From contig CAKZSI010000028.1 of NCBI GenBank assembly GCA_937918935.1, positions 124,001 to 188,000 of the forward strand: a stretch of 64,000 nucleotides of DNA. The letters are read 5' to 3'. Of the stretch, positions 34,048 through 41,847 are shown piece after piece. The position numbers and the translations under genes are program-made. Numbering within the stretch: the first letter of the stretch is position 1; every line of letters begins with the position of its first letter. The stretch comes from an uncultured Chloroflexales bacterium (lineage in GTDB: Bacteria > Chloroflexota > Chloroflexia > Chloroflexales > Chloroflexaceae). The notes under the pieces are model-generated. The model was not told the DNA's origin. It worked only from the letters and a program-made list of their open reading frames with translations, and did not search any database.

Positions 34048-35082
34048 TCACCGCCGCAGATAGACGGCGATGGCGTCGGGGACGGGGCGCTGCGGGCGGG
34101 GCCAGAGGGCCTGGCCACGCCAGACCGCCTGGGTAGAGGTGTCGTCATCGCCGCCGAGGGCGTCGTGGCAGCCCATATTGCGCAGGGCGCGCGCCAGTTC
34201 CACCCCGGTGATGCCAGCGGAATTGGCCAGCACCAGAAACGAACGCCCGCCCGGGAGATCGCCGACGCAGACGGCAGTCTTGGGATAGGCGCCGCTGTAC
34301 ACGGTCATGCGCCAGTCGAGTTGCACGAAGTCCTCACCTAGCGGGTTGAAGGGGAGGAACTCGTCGGTCTCGGCGCCGACGGCGGGATTGGCCATCTTGC
34401 CCTTCCAGAGGATCACCGGCCCGCCGCCTACGGCCTGCTGGCAACTCCGCAGTTCCTCGGCGTCGAAAAGCCCGATCATCGCCCGCCGGTCAGCCGTGAT
34501 GCACAGTGCGCTGCGCCAGGGGTTCACCCGATGCACCACGCCGTTAATCACCACGCTGCCCTCGTTGGAGGTGCGTACCGCGCCGTGGAAGCCGAAGGCC
34601 ATCGCCCAGAGCAGGTCCATGTCCTCGCGCGCGGCGAAGGGCGCGTTGGCCATCTCCACCACCGGTTGCAGGTGCCGCTGCCCATCGCGCCAGACGGTGT
34701 CGCCGCTGGCATCACTGCCGGGGATGGCCCCGTCGGCGTTGATGACCTCGATGTGTACGCGCTCATCGAGGCGCGCCACGGTGTAGAGCAACTCTCCGCC
34801 CCCGACGCCGCGCCGGTAGAACTCGACCAGCCCCTCGCTGGCGCGCTCCTGCAGGGCGCTCTCGCGGTTGAAGCCCTCCAGGCGTTCGTGGGCGGCAGGG
34901 GGCGCCGGTTGTGGCGCCAGACGGCCAACCAGACCTTTCGTCACGGGTTGGCTCGCCATAGCCGCTGTCATCGCCCAGCGCGAGATCACCGTCGCGTCAG
35001 CCGCGGGCCGCACGAACAGGAAGTATGCCCCCAGGGTGGCGAGGAGCGCCAGGGCAATCTGATGGACGGTTCGCAGCGACAT
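34048..35082 (-). CDS. NAGPA-like (phosphodiester glycosidase-type) exported protein
   Basis: The 344-residue protein starts with a signal anchor (about 8-26). Its C-terminal half has AVGGGPVILWKGK, a YPKTAVCVGDLPGGRSFLVL block, GITGVELARALRNMGCHDAL and GGDDDTST. These follow the pattern of the NAGPA/DUF2233 family, where the last motif is usually LDGGGS. Family members hydrolyse phosphodiester-linked sugars, but the altered motif leaves activity uncertain. The gene is convergent with the LCP gene, 9 bases from its stop, and divergent from the CapA-like gene. A family assignment from motifs alone is moderately secure. Confidence 0.65.
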   Translation of the reverse strand: MSLRTVHQIALALLATLGAYFLFVRPAADATVISRWAMTAAMASQPVTKGLVGRLAPQPAPPAAHERLEGFNRESALQERASEGLVEFYRRGVGGGELLYTVARLDERVHIEVINADGAIPGSDASGDTVWRDGQRHLQPVVEMANAPFAAREDMDLLWAMAFGFHGAVRTSNEGSVVINGVVHRVNPWRSALCITADRRAMIGLFDAEELRSCQQAVGGGPVILWKGKMANPAVGAETDEFLPFNPLGEDFVQLDWRMTVYSGAYPKTAVCVGDLPGGRSFLVLANSAGITGVELARALRNMGCHDALGGDDDTSTQAVWRGQALWPRPQRPVPDAIAVYLRR

Positions 35083-35279
35083 TCGGGCACTCTATGCCAT
35101 CAGGACAACGTGAGGTGTTCCCGGGGCGGCGTAGTTCTTCCCACACCCCTCCAGGATGGTATCACACGCCTGATGCAAATGGGCAAGCCCCGGACCCCGG
35201 GTTTTTGCCCGAACAATATCTTTCGGTATGGTATTATAGCATAGATGTGCTAATTTTTTCCCTGCCTGAGGAGGCGCGC

Positions 35280-37472
35280 ATGGCTCGCCCCATCTCCCTC
35301 GTACTCCTGCTGCTCACGCTGCTCGTCGCCCTGCCGCCGGGCGCAACCGCTCGCGCCCAGCGCGCCGATGGGCTCGACCAGCCGCTGCTCGCTGCCAACC
35401 TGTGTGGTTCGGGGGATGGCTCGGAGACCCACTTCACCATTGCCGCCACCGGCGACACCTTCCCCCACGAGAACATCCAGGCCGTGGGCGAGAGCCAGGG
35501 CTACGATGTGCTTTTCGATGCTGTGCGTCCCTTCCTCCAGGCCGCTGACCTGGCCTACACCAACTTCGATGGGGCCATGCTTGAAGGCTCACCGATCAGC
35601 GGCTATCCCCTGTTCAACTTCAATCCGGCCCTGGCCACCGCGCTGCGGAACGCGGGGATCGACGTGGTCTCCACCGCCAACAACCACATCCTCGACCGCG
35701 GCCCCGAGGGCATTGATGCCACCCTGCGCGTGCTGGAGGCCAATGGCATCCTGCAACACGGCACATCCCCGATCGGCGCCGTCCGCCCGCCGTATTTGCC
35801 GCTGACCCTCACCCGCGACGGCGTCAGTCTGACAATCGGCTTCATTTCGGCCACCTGGGGCGCCAACGGCATCCCCGATCCGCACGGGCAGGTCAATCTG
35901 CTCTACGAGTCGAGCGAATATGGCCAGCAGGGGGGCGTGCGCCAGCGCATCCTCGACGCCATTGCCCAGGCCGATCGGGAGACCGACCTGGTGCTGGTCG
36001 CGGCGCACTTCGGCTTTGAGTACCAGTTCTACCCCCACGAGAGCCAGATCGATGCCGTCCGGCGCATGGCCGAGGCCGGCGCCGATGTGATCCTCGGGGC
36101 GCAGTCGCATACTCTGCAACCGGTGGACATTCTTGACGTCAGCGGGCGCAGGACCCTGGTGATCTACTCGCTGGCGAACTTTCTGGCCTCCCAGGGGGCC
36201 TTTCAGGCCAGCGCCTATTCGGCCACGTCGGTGATCTTCTACGTCGGCCTGGCCCGCGGCGCCGATGGTCAGGTGCGGGTGACGGGCTACCGCTATCTAC
36301 CGACCATTCACATTGACAACGACACGCGCCCGGCGCCCATCCAGCCCGGCAGTGCCGATGACGTGATCGCCCACGTCCGAACGATGATGCGCGATCCCGG
36401 CGGCCTGCGCCAGGTGTCGCCGGAGCCGCCCGCGCCCGGGGCGATCATCCCGGTGTGTCTTCCGATTGCCCTGGCCGAAACGCCCGAGACGCCAATCACC
36501 GGTGACTTTGCCCAGCACTACGCCACGCTCGGCGGAACGCTCCCCCGTCCTCTAACCGACGGGATTGCCGTACTGGGGCTGCCCCTGGGGCCGGCGGTGA
36601 CCGAGCCTGCCGGTGACTGCGCCACGCCCGTGCCGGTGCTCTACACCGAGCGGCAACGTCTCGAGCTCCACGCCGCCGAGCCATGGCCCTTCCGCGTTTC
36701 TGGCTCGCTTCTGGGGGTCGAGGCCTTCACCCGCCGCTACCCTGGCGTGGCGCTCCAGCGGCGCACCGATCTCGCGGCTACGGACGCCTTCGCCGATCCG
36801 CGCTTTCGAGCCTTCTACGAGCAGTTCGGCGGTCTGGCGGTTTTTGGCTACCCCATCTCTGGCCCGCTCAACGAAGAGCATCCCGAGACGGGTGAACCCG
36901 TGACAGCGCAGTATTTCGAGCGCGCCCGCTTCGAAGTGGCGCCCGGCGCCCCTCCCGGCGCGCCGCTGACCGAGCAGGTGCGCCTTGGCCTCCTCGGGCG
37001 CGAGTTGCTCGCCGCCGGCGGGGTGGCCAGGCTCTGCCCGGGGTCCCCGGCGACCGACCTGTCCGTCCCGGCAGGAGCGACCCGAGCCGGACGGACCGAC
37101 GGGGGAGCGCCGCGTAGCGCATCAGAAGGCGGGCGCGGGTGGCTCGGCGGCCTGTTCGACCGGACGTTCAATCAAACCGTCTGGTGGTTGCCGATGCTGG
37201 CCCTGACTGCGCTGCTGGTGGTGCTGGTGACCTTGGTCGGGTTTGCCGTGGCCGACTGGCGCTCCTTTCGCCGGCAAGGCGCCAGGCGGCGCGCCTATCG
37301 GCGCCGGCGCAGCGCCTTCGAGCGGCTGGGCCAGGCGCCCGTGCAGGCGGTGCCTGCCCGCGAGACCCGGGAAACTCGCGCCACGGCCCATACCGGCACG
37401 ACCGTCCGCCAGGCGCCGCTCGCCCCAGACGATGATGACGAGGCCTTCTTGCGGCGTCTCCTGGAAGAATAA
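35280..37472 (+). CDS. CapA-like phosphoesterase with FGYP repeats and membrane anchor
   Basis: The 730-residue protein has a signal peptide (1-24), then a CapA/PgsA metallophosphoesterase-like domain (about 45-340). That domain has AATGDTFPHE, NFDGAML, STANNHILDRG, AHFGFEYQFYPHES, GAQSHTLQP and YSLANFLASQ. Two repeats of the FGYP...QYFERARFE...LGLLGREL type common in Chloroflexota follow (about 400-580), then a membrane segment (about 633-655) and a basic cytosolic tail. CapA proteins take part in export or assembly of poly-gamma-glutamate or related polymers. The start is ATG 35280 after TGAGGAGGCGCGC. The gene has its own AT-rich upstream region. Confidence 0.82.
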   Translation: MARPISLVLLLLTLLVALPPGATARAQRADGLDQPLLAANLCGSGDGSETHFTIAATGDTFPHENIQAVGESQGYDVLFDAVRPFLQAADLAYTNFDGAMLEGSPISGYPLFNFNPALATALRNAGIDVVSTANNHILDRGPEGIDATLRVLEANGILQHGTSPIGAVRPPYLPLTLTRDGVSLTIGFISATWGANGIPDPHGQVNLLYESSEYGQQGGVRQRILDAIAQADRETDLVLVAAHFGFEYQFYPHESQIDAVRRMAEAGADVILGAQSHTLQPVDILDVSGRRTLVIYSLANFLASQGAFQASAYSATSVIFYVGLARGADGQVRVTGYRYLPTIHIDNDTRPAPIQPGSADDVIAHVRTMMRDPGGLRQVSPEPPAPGAIIPVCLPIALAETPETPITGDFAQHYATLGGTLPRPLTDGIAVLGLPLGPAVTEPAGDCATPVPVLYTERQRLELHAAEPWPFRVSGSLLGVEAFTRRYPGVALQRRTDLAATDAFADPRFRAFYEQFGGLAVFGYPISGPLNEEHPETGEPVTAQYFERARFEVAPGAPPGAPLTEQVRLGLLGRELLAAGGVARLCPGSPATDLSVPAGATRAGRTDGGAPRSASEGGRGWLGGLFDRTFNQTVWWLPMLALTALLVVLVTLVGFAVADWRSFRRQGARRRAYRRRRSAFERLGQAPVQAVPARETRETRATAHTGTTVRQAPLAPDDDDEAFLRRLLEE

Positions 37473-37493
37473 CCTTCAGCAAGCGCGGGCATA

Positions 37494-37508
37494 GAGAACC
37501 CGGTTCTC
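37494..37508. repeat. Variant palindrome related to module A
   Basis: GAGAACCCGGTTCTC is a perfect 15-base inverted repeat with the AACC(C)GGTT core of module A, in the convergent gap behind the CapA-like gene. Confidence 0.5.
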
Positions 37509-37565
37509 CCCCTTTTCTTCCAGGCGGCGTTGGGGTCACGGGCGCTCGCCCACGGGCCGTGGCGC

Positions 37566-37584
37566 GGGGAAACCTGGTTTCCCC
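37566..37584. repeat. Palindromic repeat module A
   Basis: GGGGAAACCTGGTTTCCCC, perfect, with the symmetry extended by CGC/GCG on both sides. It lies between the convergent CapA-like and deacetylase genes and could end both transcripts. Confidence 0.85.
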
Positions 37585-37653
37585 GCGTTCACGTGAGACC
37601 CCATGCGGCTTCGCTGCACAGCGATGATACGAAAACCCTCGCGGGGACGTTTC

Positions 37654-39753
37654 TCACCTCAGCACGGCGCTCAACGTGGTCGGCTGCAACCCCAGGGCCC
37701 TCATGCGATCGAGATAGCCAGGCAGCGCCGCGGCGCTCTTGTGGCGGCCGTGCAGCAACAGAATGGCGCCCCTGGCCTGGGCGGGATCGGCCGCGACGCG
37801 CTCCAGCCAGGCCGGCATGCCTGCGTCGTCGGTGCTCCAGTGATAGGCGATGTAACCGGCCCGGCCGATCGTTTCGACCATCTGCGGAGTGGAGTTGCCA
37901 TAGGGGAAGCGGAAGTACGGACGAGTGCTGCCGCCGGTGATCTCGCGCGCGATGCGCTCGGTTTCCACCAGTTCGTTGACCGCCCCATCGGCGCCGATGG
38001 CCGAGAAGGCCGGGTGGGTCAACGAATGATTACCAAGTTCGTGACCACGACTCACAATCGCCTTCGCTGCCTCGGGGAACGTCTTCATCCAGCGGCCGGT
38101 CACGAAGAAGGTACCCTTGATCTGGCGCGCGTCGAGCGCGTCGAGGATGGCGTAGAGACTCGCGTCGTCAATTTCAATATCGAAGGTCAGCGCCACCAGG
38201 GGTTGGTCGAGGTTGCCCTGTTTGATGATCGGCGCTGGGGGCAGGCTCTCGCCGTCCTGGTAGACCGGCACGACCAGGGGCCGCCCGGGGCGCAACGTTT
38301 CGCCAGGCAGCAGGCGATTGAGCGCGGCCAGGGCGGCGGGGTCGCTGCCGGCGCGCCGGGCGATGCTTTCGAGCGTGTCGCCGGCGGCCACCACGGTGCT
38401 GAAGAAGGTCCGCGGTTCGGGGACGCTGGCGGGGCCTGGCGGCGGACCCGGCTGAGCCGATGGGCTGGGCGTCGGCGCAGACGTCGGTCCTTTTTTTTCA
38501 TCTCCGGCGGCGCTCGATGGCAGCGCCCGGCTCACCAGGGTGATCAGCACCAGAATGGCCGCGGCCAGGGCGATCAGTCGCGGCTGCAACAGTGGATTGC
38601 GGGATGGAGCGGATCGTGGCGGCCGTTTTACCGGCTTGCCCACCCTGGTGGTATCCACAACGAACGCGCGCGCGGTTTGCAGGGCGTGATTCATCGCCGC
38701 CGTGGCGCGACGCGGGCGGAGCGGGGCGCCCACGGGCATACGCGGGGGCGCGGCAGCGACCTCCGGTGGCGGTTCCACGCGCGCCGGACCGGGAACATAG
38801 CTGAACAGCGCCTCGGTACCGGGCACGAGCCAGAGGCGTGGGGCGCCCCACGGCTCCTCCTGGCCCTCCAGCGCCGCCCGTCCATCGGTAACCGCCAGAT
38901 CGACCGGGTCACCAGCGGTGATGGCCGTGTAGCACGGCCCGCAGACGCTCGCGACCTGCGTGGCATCGAGGCCGCCAAGGGCCAGGGCGGTAATGCCGAG
39001 ATCGTCGTGCAGGCGGTTGGCCACCGCGCTCAGGGCCGCCGCGTCGGCATCGGCGCTGGCGGCCAGCGTAACCAGGCGCAGATCGGGATGGTCGGCGAGA
39101 ATGCTGGCCAGACCGCCCCCGTCCAGCCCTCGTCCGAGCCGCAGCCGGGCGGCGTCGCCCTGGCCCCAGGCGTCGGTCGCGATGATGTGCAGCATGTGGC
39201 AGGGCTCTTCGGCCAGAGCCTCGCGCAGGGCAAGGGGGTCACTGTCGCGCAGGAGATCGATCACCATGCGCCCGGACCGCGCCGCGTCGGCAAGGGCGTG
39301 GCCCAGCGGAGCGATCGCCGCTTCGGCGTCGGGGGCGCAGGCGATCAGCAGGCGCACCGGGCCGCTGAGGGGCAGGGGGCGCGGCGGCGAGCGCAGTTCT
39401 CCCGAGCGCACCAGGGTGTAATCCTCGCGCACGGCGGGGCGCCAGGGGCGGCTCTGGCCAAGGGTGGCCCACTCCCAGGGCAGCCCGGCCAGCTCGGGCG
39501 CGGCATAGAGCTGGATCTGGATGCGCGCGCCGGCCTCATCGGCGCCCCGGGCCACGTCAATCAACAACTGGCGCACCGGATTGGGAAACAGCGCCCGCCC
39601 GACGGCCAGGCTCAGCGCCTCAGGCTCCGCCGAAGCGTCAGGCAGCACCAGGGGCGCCTCGGCCCCACGCCCTGCGGCAAAGGCACGCACCACATAGTTC
39701 GCCGGACCGCGCCCGCTGACGCTCAGCTGAAAGGGAATCACAGCAGAGCTCAT
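37654..39753 (-). CDS. CHAT-like domain fused to LysM and polysaccharide deacetylase
   Basis: The 699-residue protein has four parts. Residues 1-320 follow the CHAT protease fold (ELAGLPWEWATL, SGPVRLLIA, CHMLHIIATDAWG, RLVTLAASADA), but the catalytic His and Cys positions read Thr193 and Ser233. A membrane segment (about 392-408) and a Pro/Ser linker lead to one LysM domain (about 450-497). A NodB deacetylase domain follows (about 518-699) with TFDIEID, HSLTHP, RFPYGN and LLLHG, so the active residues look intact. The C-terminus should face outside and deacetylate glycans, and the CHAT-like part should be cytosolic. This combination is unfamiliar to me. It is 221 bp downstream of the GHL10 gene. 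Confidence 0.85.
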   Translation of the reverse strand: MSSAVIPFQLSVSGRGPANYVVRAFAAGRGAEAPLVLPDASAEPEALSLAVGRALFPNPVRQLLIDVARGADEAGARIQIQLYAAPELAGLPWEWATLGQSRPWRPAVREDYTLVRSGELRSPPRPLPLSGPVRLLIACAPDAEAAIAPLGHALADAARSGRMVIDLLRDSDPLALREALAEEPCHMLHIIATDAWGQGDAARLRLGRGLDGGGLASILADHPDLRLVTLAASADADAAALSAVANRLHDDLGITALALGGLDATQVASVCGPCYTAITAGDPVDLAVTDGRAALEGQEEPWGAPRLWLVPGTEALFSYVPGPARVEPPPEVAAAPPRMPVGAPLRPRRATAAMNHALQTARAFVVDTTRVGKPVKRPPRSAPSRNPLLQPRLIALAAAILVLITLVSRALPSSAAGDEKKGPTSAPTPSPSAQPGPPPGPASVPEPRTFFSTVVAAGDTLESIARRAGSDPAALAALNRLLPGETLRPGRPLVVPVYQDGESLPPAPIIKQGNLDQPLVALTFDIEIDDASLYAILDALDARQIKGTFFVTGRWMKTFPEAAKAIVSRGHELGNHSLTHPAFSAIGADGAVNELVETERIAREITGGSTRPYFRFPYGNSTPQMVETIGRAGYIAYHWSTDDAGMPAWLERVAADPAQARGAILLLHGRHKSAAALPGYLDRMRALGLQPTTLSAVLR

Positions 39754-39913
39754 ATTCGTTAATGGTTGTCTGGGTGAAGGTTGACACTTCTGTAGGTACT
39801 ATAGCATACGAATAAGAACTTTACCAGTACTGGCGCATGAATTTCTGTCAGGAGTTTTAAGTTCTTGTATGGTTGCGAAGCGGCGTTGCCTCTCCGCAAC
39901 TATGCTTTACTGT

Positions 39914-39957
39914 AAAAAAGGGAGGGTCTGGGAGGACACAGCCCTCCCAGACCCTCC
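39914..39957 (-). terminator. Intrinsic terminator of the GHL10 gene
   Basis: GGAGGGTCTGGGAGG (39921-39935) and CCTCCCAGACCCTCC (39943-39957) are perfect 15-bp arms around a 7-nt loop. Read on the minus strand the hairpin is followed by CTTTTTTACA, so it is a strong terminator 18 bases after the GHL10 stop. Its sequence is also a copy of repeat module B. Confidence 0.85.
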
Positions 39958-39974
39958 TGGTAGAGCGTGAAGCG

Positions 39975-41480
39975 CTACAGACTGGTAACCAGCCCTGGCT
40001 GTACCACCACCCCCTCGCGCCACGTCTGCCGTCCATCGGGGTGGGTAAACGCAAGGGTGTAGCGACCGGGCGGCAGTTCCACGGCCCCGAACCATCCGTC
40101 ACCCGCCGCGGTCAGGTCGCGGAGCCACGCGCCGTTGTGAAAGAGCGTCACCTTCGCGCCGGGGGCCACCTGCCCGTCAACCACAGCAATGCCTTGCAGG
40201 TGGCCCCCGGTGGGCGCGACGATCCACGGCCAGGCGGGGGCCATGGCCGGCTGCGCGAACACCGTTGCGCGCAAGCGATCCATAAACGCCCGCCGCGCCT
40301 CGTCGTTGGACCCGCCGATAGGGTTGGCGTAGGAGAAGAAGGCTACCCCCGCCGTACTGCGGCCCTGCGCATCGGTGGCCAGGGCCCGTTGCACCTGGCT
40401 CACATTCTGCTCGGGCGTGTTGAGCCAGGCGCCGATGCCGGCCACGATCGCCCGGCGCCCGGCGTGCTCGCGGCTGAAGCGCAGCCAGCCGTCGTACCAG
40501 TCTCGCGAACGGGCATTACCCTCGGCAAAGTAGTACATCGGCACGGCGAAGTCGAGGATGCCCTCCTCGAGCCAGGCCGGCCAGTCCTGGAAGACGCGAT
40601 CGTAGGCCGCGGAGCGCCACCACTCGCCGTTGTTGCCCAGCCCACCCCAGGCGATTGTCGCCGCACTCACCTGAATCGTCGGCTGTTCAGCCCTGGCGCG
40701 CAGGTATAACCGGCGAGCCAGTTCACTCACCCGGTCGCGCCGCCACTGCGACCAGGCGGGATCGTCGGGCGCGGGACGGCTGTCGAGCGGGCGGCCGTGG
40801 GCCTGATTGAAGCGTTCCACGCTCACCTGGTTGTAACCATACTCCTTGCCGGCGAAGCGAATGTAATCCCAGTGGATGCCGTCCAGCGCCGGGTAGGCAC
40901 GCAGCAGATGCTGGACCAGCCGTTCCAGGTAAGCGATAGACTCGGGATGCCCGAAATCCAGATCGCCCACCTGCACCCCGCTGTAGGTTGCCGTCGTCCA
41001 GCGTTCGGCGCCGCTGGCCCGCGGGCCATGACTGGTGCAGATGTGCTGCGGGTGGTTCCAGAGCGGGTCGGATGAGCGACAGGTTACGGAGATGACTAGC
41101 CAGGCGTGGACCTGCACGCCCCGCGAATGGGCCTTTTCGATCAGGTATTCAAGGGGATCAAACTCGTGGGCGGGCGCCAGGCGCGGGTCAGCCCCCCGCG
41201 GCTCGAAAGACCGATTGTACCATGCGTCGCCGTGACGGCGGACCTGCACGAAGATCGTATTGGCGCCGGCGCGCACGACGTTTTCCACCAGTTCGTCAAC
41301 CTGCGGATGGTTGTAGAAGCCAGGGTTGAGGTTATCCACCCAGAAGGCGCGCAGTTGCGCCAGCGGCGCCTGTGCCTCCGCCGGGCGGGATGCGGACGGT
41401 GCGAGCAGGGCGGCGAGGAGCAGCACGGTGGTCAGCACGAGGGCGGGATGCTTGCTGCGGAGCGTAGGGGATGCACGCAT
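39975..41480 (-). CDS. Secreted GHL10-family glycoside hydrolase
   Basis: The 501-residue protein starts with a signal peptide (about 1-36, ending AEAQA) after AGAGGAGG. The GHL10 (DUF187-like) barrel follows (about 42-400), with LRAFWVDNLNPGFYNHPQVD, ANTIFVQVRRHGDAWY, GVQVHAWLVI, GIHWDYIRFAG and DFAVPMYYFAEGN. A small beta-sandwich end domain (about 425-501, GRYTLAFTHPDG) resembles a carbohydrate-binding or carboxypeptidase-regulatory-like fold. The family acts on extracellular polysaccharide, sometimes wall glycans. The substrate is unknown. It precedes the CHAT-deacetylase gene on the same strand but a terminator intervenes. Confidence 0.88.
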   Translation of the reverse strand: MRASPTLRSKHPALVLTTVLLLAALLAPSASRPAEAQAPLAQLRAFWVDNLNPGFYNHPQVDELVENVVRAGANTIFVQVRRHGDAWYNRSFEPRGADPRLAPAHEFDPLEYLIEKAHSRGVQVHAWLVISVTCRSSDPLWNHPQHICTSHGPRASGAERWTTATYSGVQVGDLDFGHPESIAYLERLVQHLLRAYPALDGIHWDYIRFAGKEYGYNQVSVERFNQAHGRPLDSRPAPDDPAWSQWRRDRVSELARRLYLRARAEQPTIQVSAATIAWGGLGNNGEWWRSAAYDRVFQDWPAWLEEGILDFAVPMYYFAEGNARSRDWYDGWLRFSREHAGRRAIVAGIGAWLNTPEQNVSQVQRALATDAQGRSTAGVAFFSYANPIGGSNDEARRAFMDRLRATVFAQPAMAPAWPWIVAPTGGHLQGIAVVDGQVAPGAKVTLFHNGAWLRDLTAAGDGWFGAVELPPGRYTLAFTHPDGRQTWREGVVVQPGLVTSL

Positions 41481-41538
41481 AGGGCCTCCTCTGGCCAGGA
41501 TTTCGTGGCGGCATTATGCATGGGAGGAAGGCCGTTGT

Positions 41539-41628
41539 CAACCTCCCCTGGCAGCGGGGAGGCTTCGGCTGCCCCCCAGGACCGTCCGTTCCTTCGGCCA
41601 ACCTTCCCTGGCAGCGGGGAGGCTTCGG
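41539..41628. repeat. Tandem 60-bp repeat with internal hairpin
   Basis: A 30-base unit at 41539-41568 recurs at 41599-41628 with one change, exactly 60 bases on. Each copy contains a CCTCCCC...GGGGAGG hairpin around TGGCAGC (the second with one mismatch). Confidence 0.75.
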
Positions 41629-41656
41629 GAGGGCACGACCCTCTCGGGAACCCTGC

Positions 41657-41701
41657 GGAGAGGGTCTGGCAGGGCCGCGCCCTCCCAGGAAAATCTCTTT
41701 T
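41657..41701. repeat. Repeat module B
   Basis: GGAGAGGGTCTGGCAGGGC and GCCCTCCCAGGAAAATC form a hairpin with the usual AGGAAAAT tail. Confidence 0.6.
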
Positions 41702-41717
41702 GCTAGTTGGAGAGTTT

Positions 41718-41736
41718 GGAGAAACCTGGTTTCACG
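41718..41736. repeat. Palindromic repeat module A (degenerate)
   Basis: GGAGAAACCTGGTTTCACG shares the central AAACCTGGTTT but has diverged on both sides. Confidence 0.6.
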
Positions 41737-41750
41737 TGGCCCGCAAGGCA

Positions 41751-41779
41751 GGCGGGTCTGGAAGGGCGAAGCCCTCCCA
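41751..41779. repeat. Repeat module B
   Basis: GGCGGGTCTGGAAGGGC followed by GAAGCCCTCCC is a further copy of the second module. Confidence 0.55.
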
Positions 41780-41785
41780 ACGAAA

Positions 41786-41824
41786 GAGGCGGGAGCGGGA
41801 GAACACTCTCCTCTCACTCCCGCC
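41786..41824 (-). terminator. Probable terminator of htpX
   Basis: GGCGGGAG (41788-41795) pairs with CTCCCGCC (41817-41824), with an inner GGGAG/CTCTC extension. On the minus strand it is followed by CTCTTTCG. The T tract is weak, but the position 24 bases after the htpX stop fits. Confidence 0.5.
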
Positions 41825-41847
41825 TTGTGTTGCCTGTCCGCAGGGCC

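Larger units (their letters stand above)
41481..41847. other. 367-bp intergenic repeat cluster
   Basis: No gene is seen. The gap is filled with repeats: a 60-bp tandem duplication (41539-41628), two module B copies (41657-41701 and 41751-41779), one module A palindrome (41718-41736) and a hairpin behind htpX. It is the densest repeat cluster in the window. Confidence 0.7.

Noticed and set aside
37585-37600. Degenerate parS-like site around GTTCACGTGAGAC
   Set aside because: About 11 of 16 positions match, which is too weak without ParB-binding data.
41330-41342. Single DnaA-box-like TTATCCACC
   Set aside because: One mismatch, inside the GHL10 coding region, and no cluster of boxes, so no origin is supported.
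41539-41628. Possible CRISPR array
   Set aside because: Only two repeat units exist and the spacer-like segments are themselves similar; no cas gene is present.
41725-41742. Second parS-like site (GGTTTCACGTGG)
   Set aside because: Only the left half matches. The right half lacks AAACA and the site is a diverged edge of the module A palindrome.
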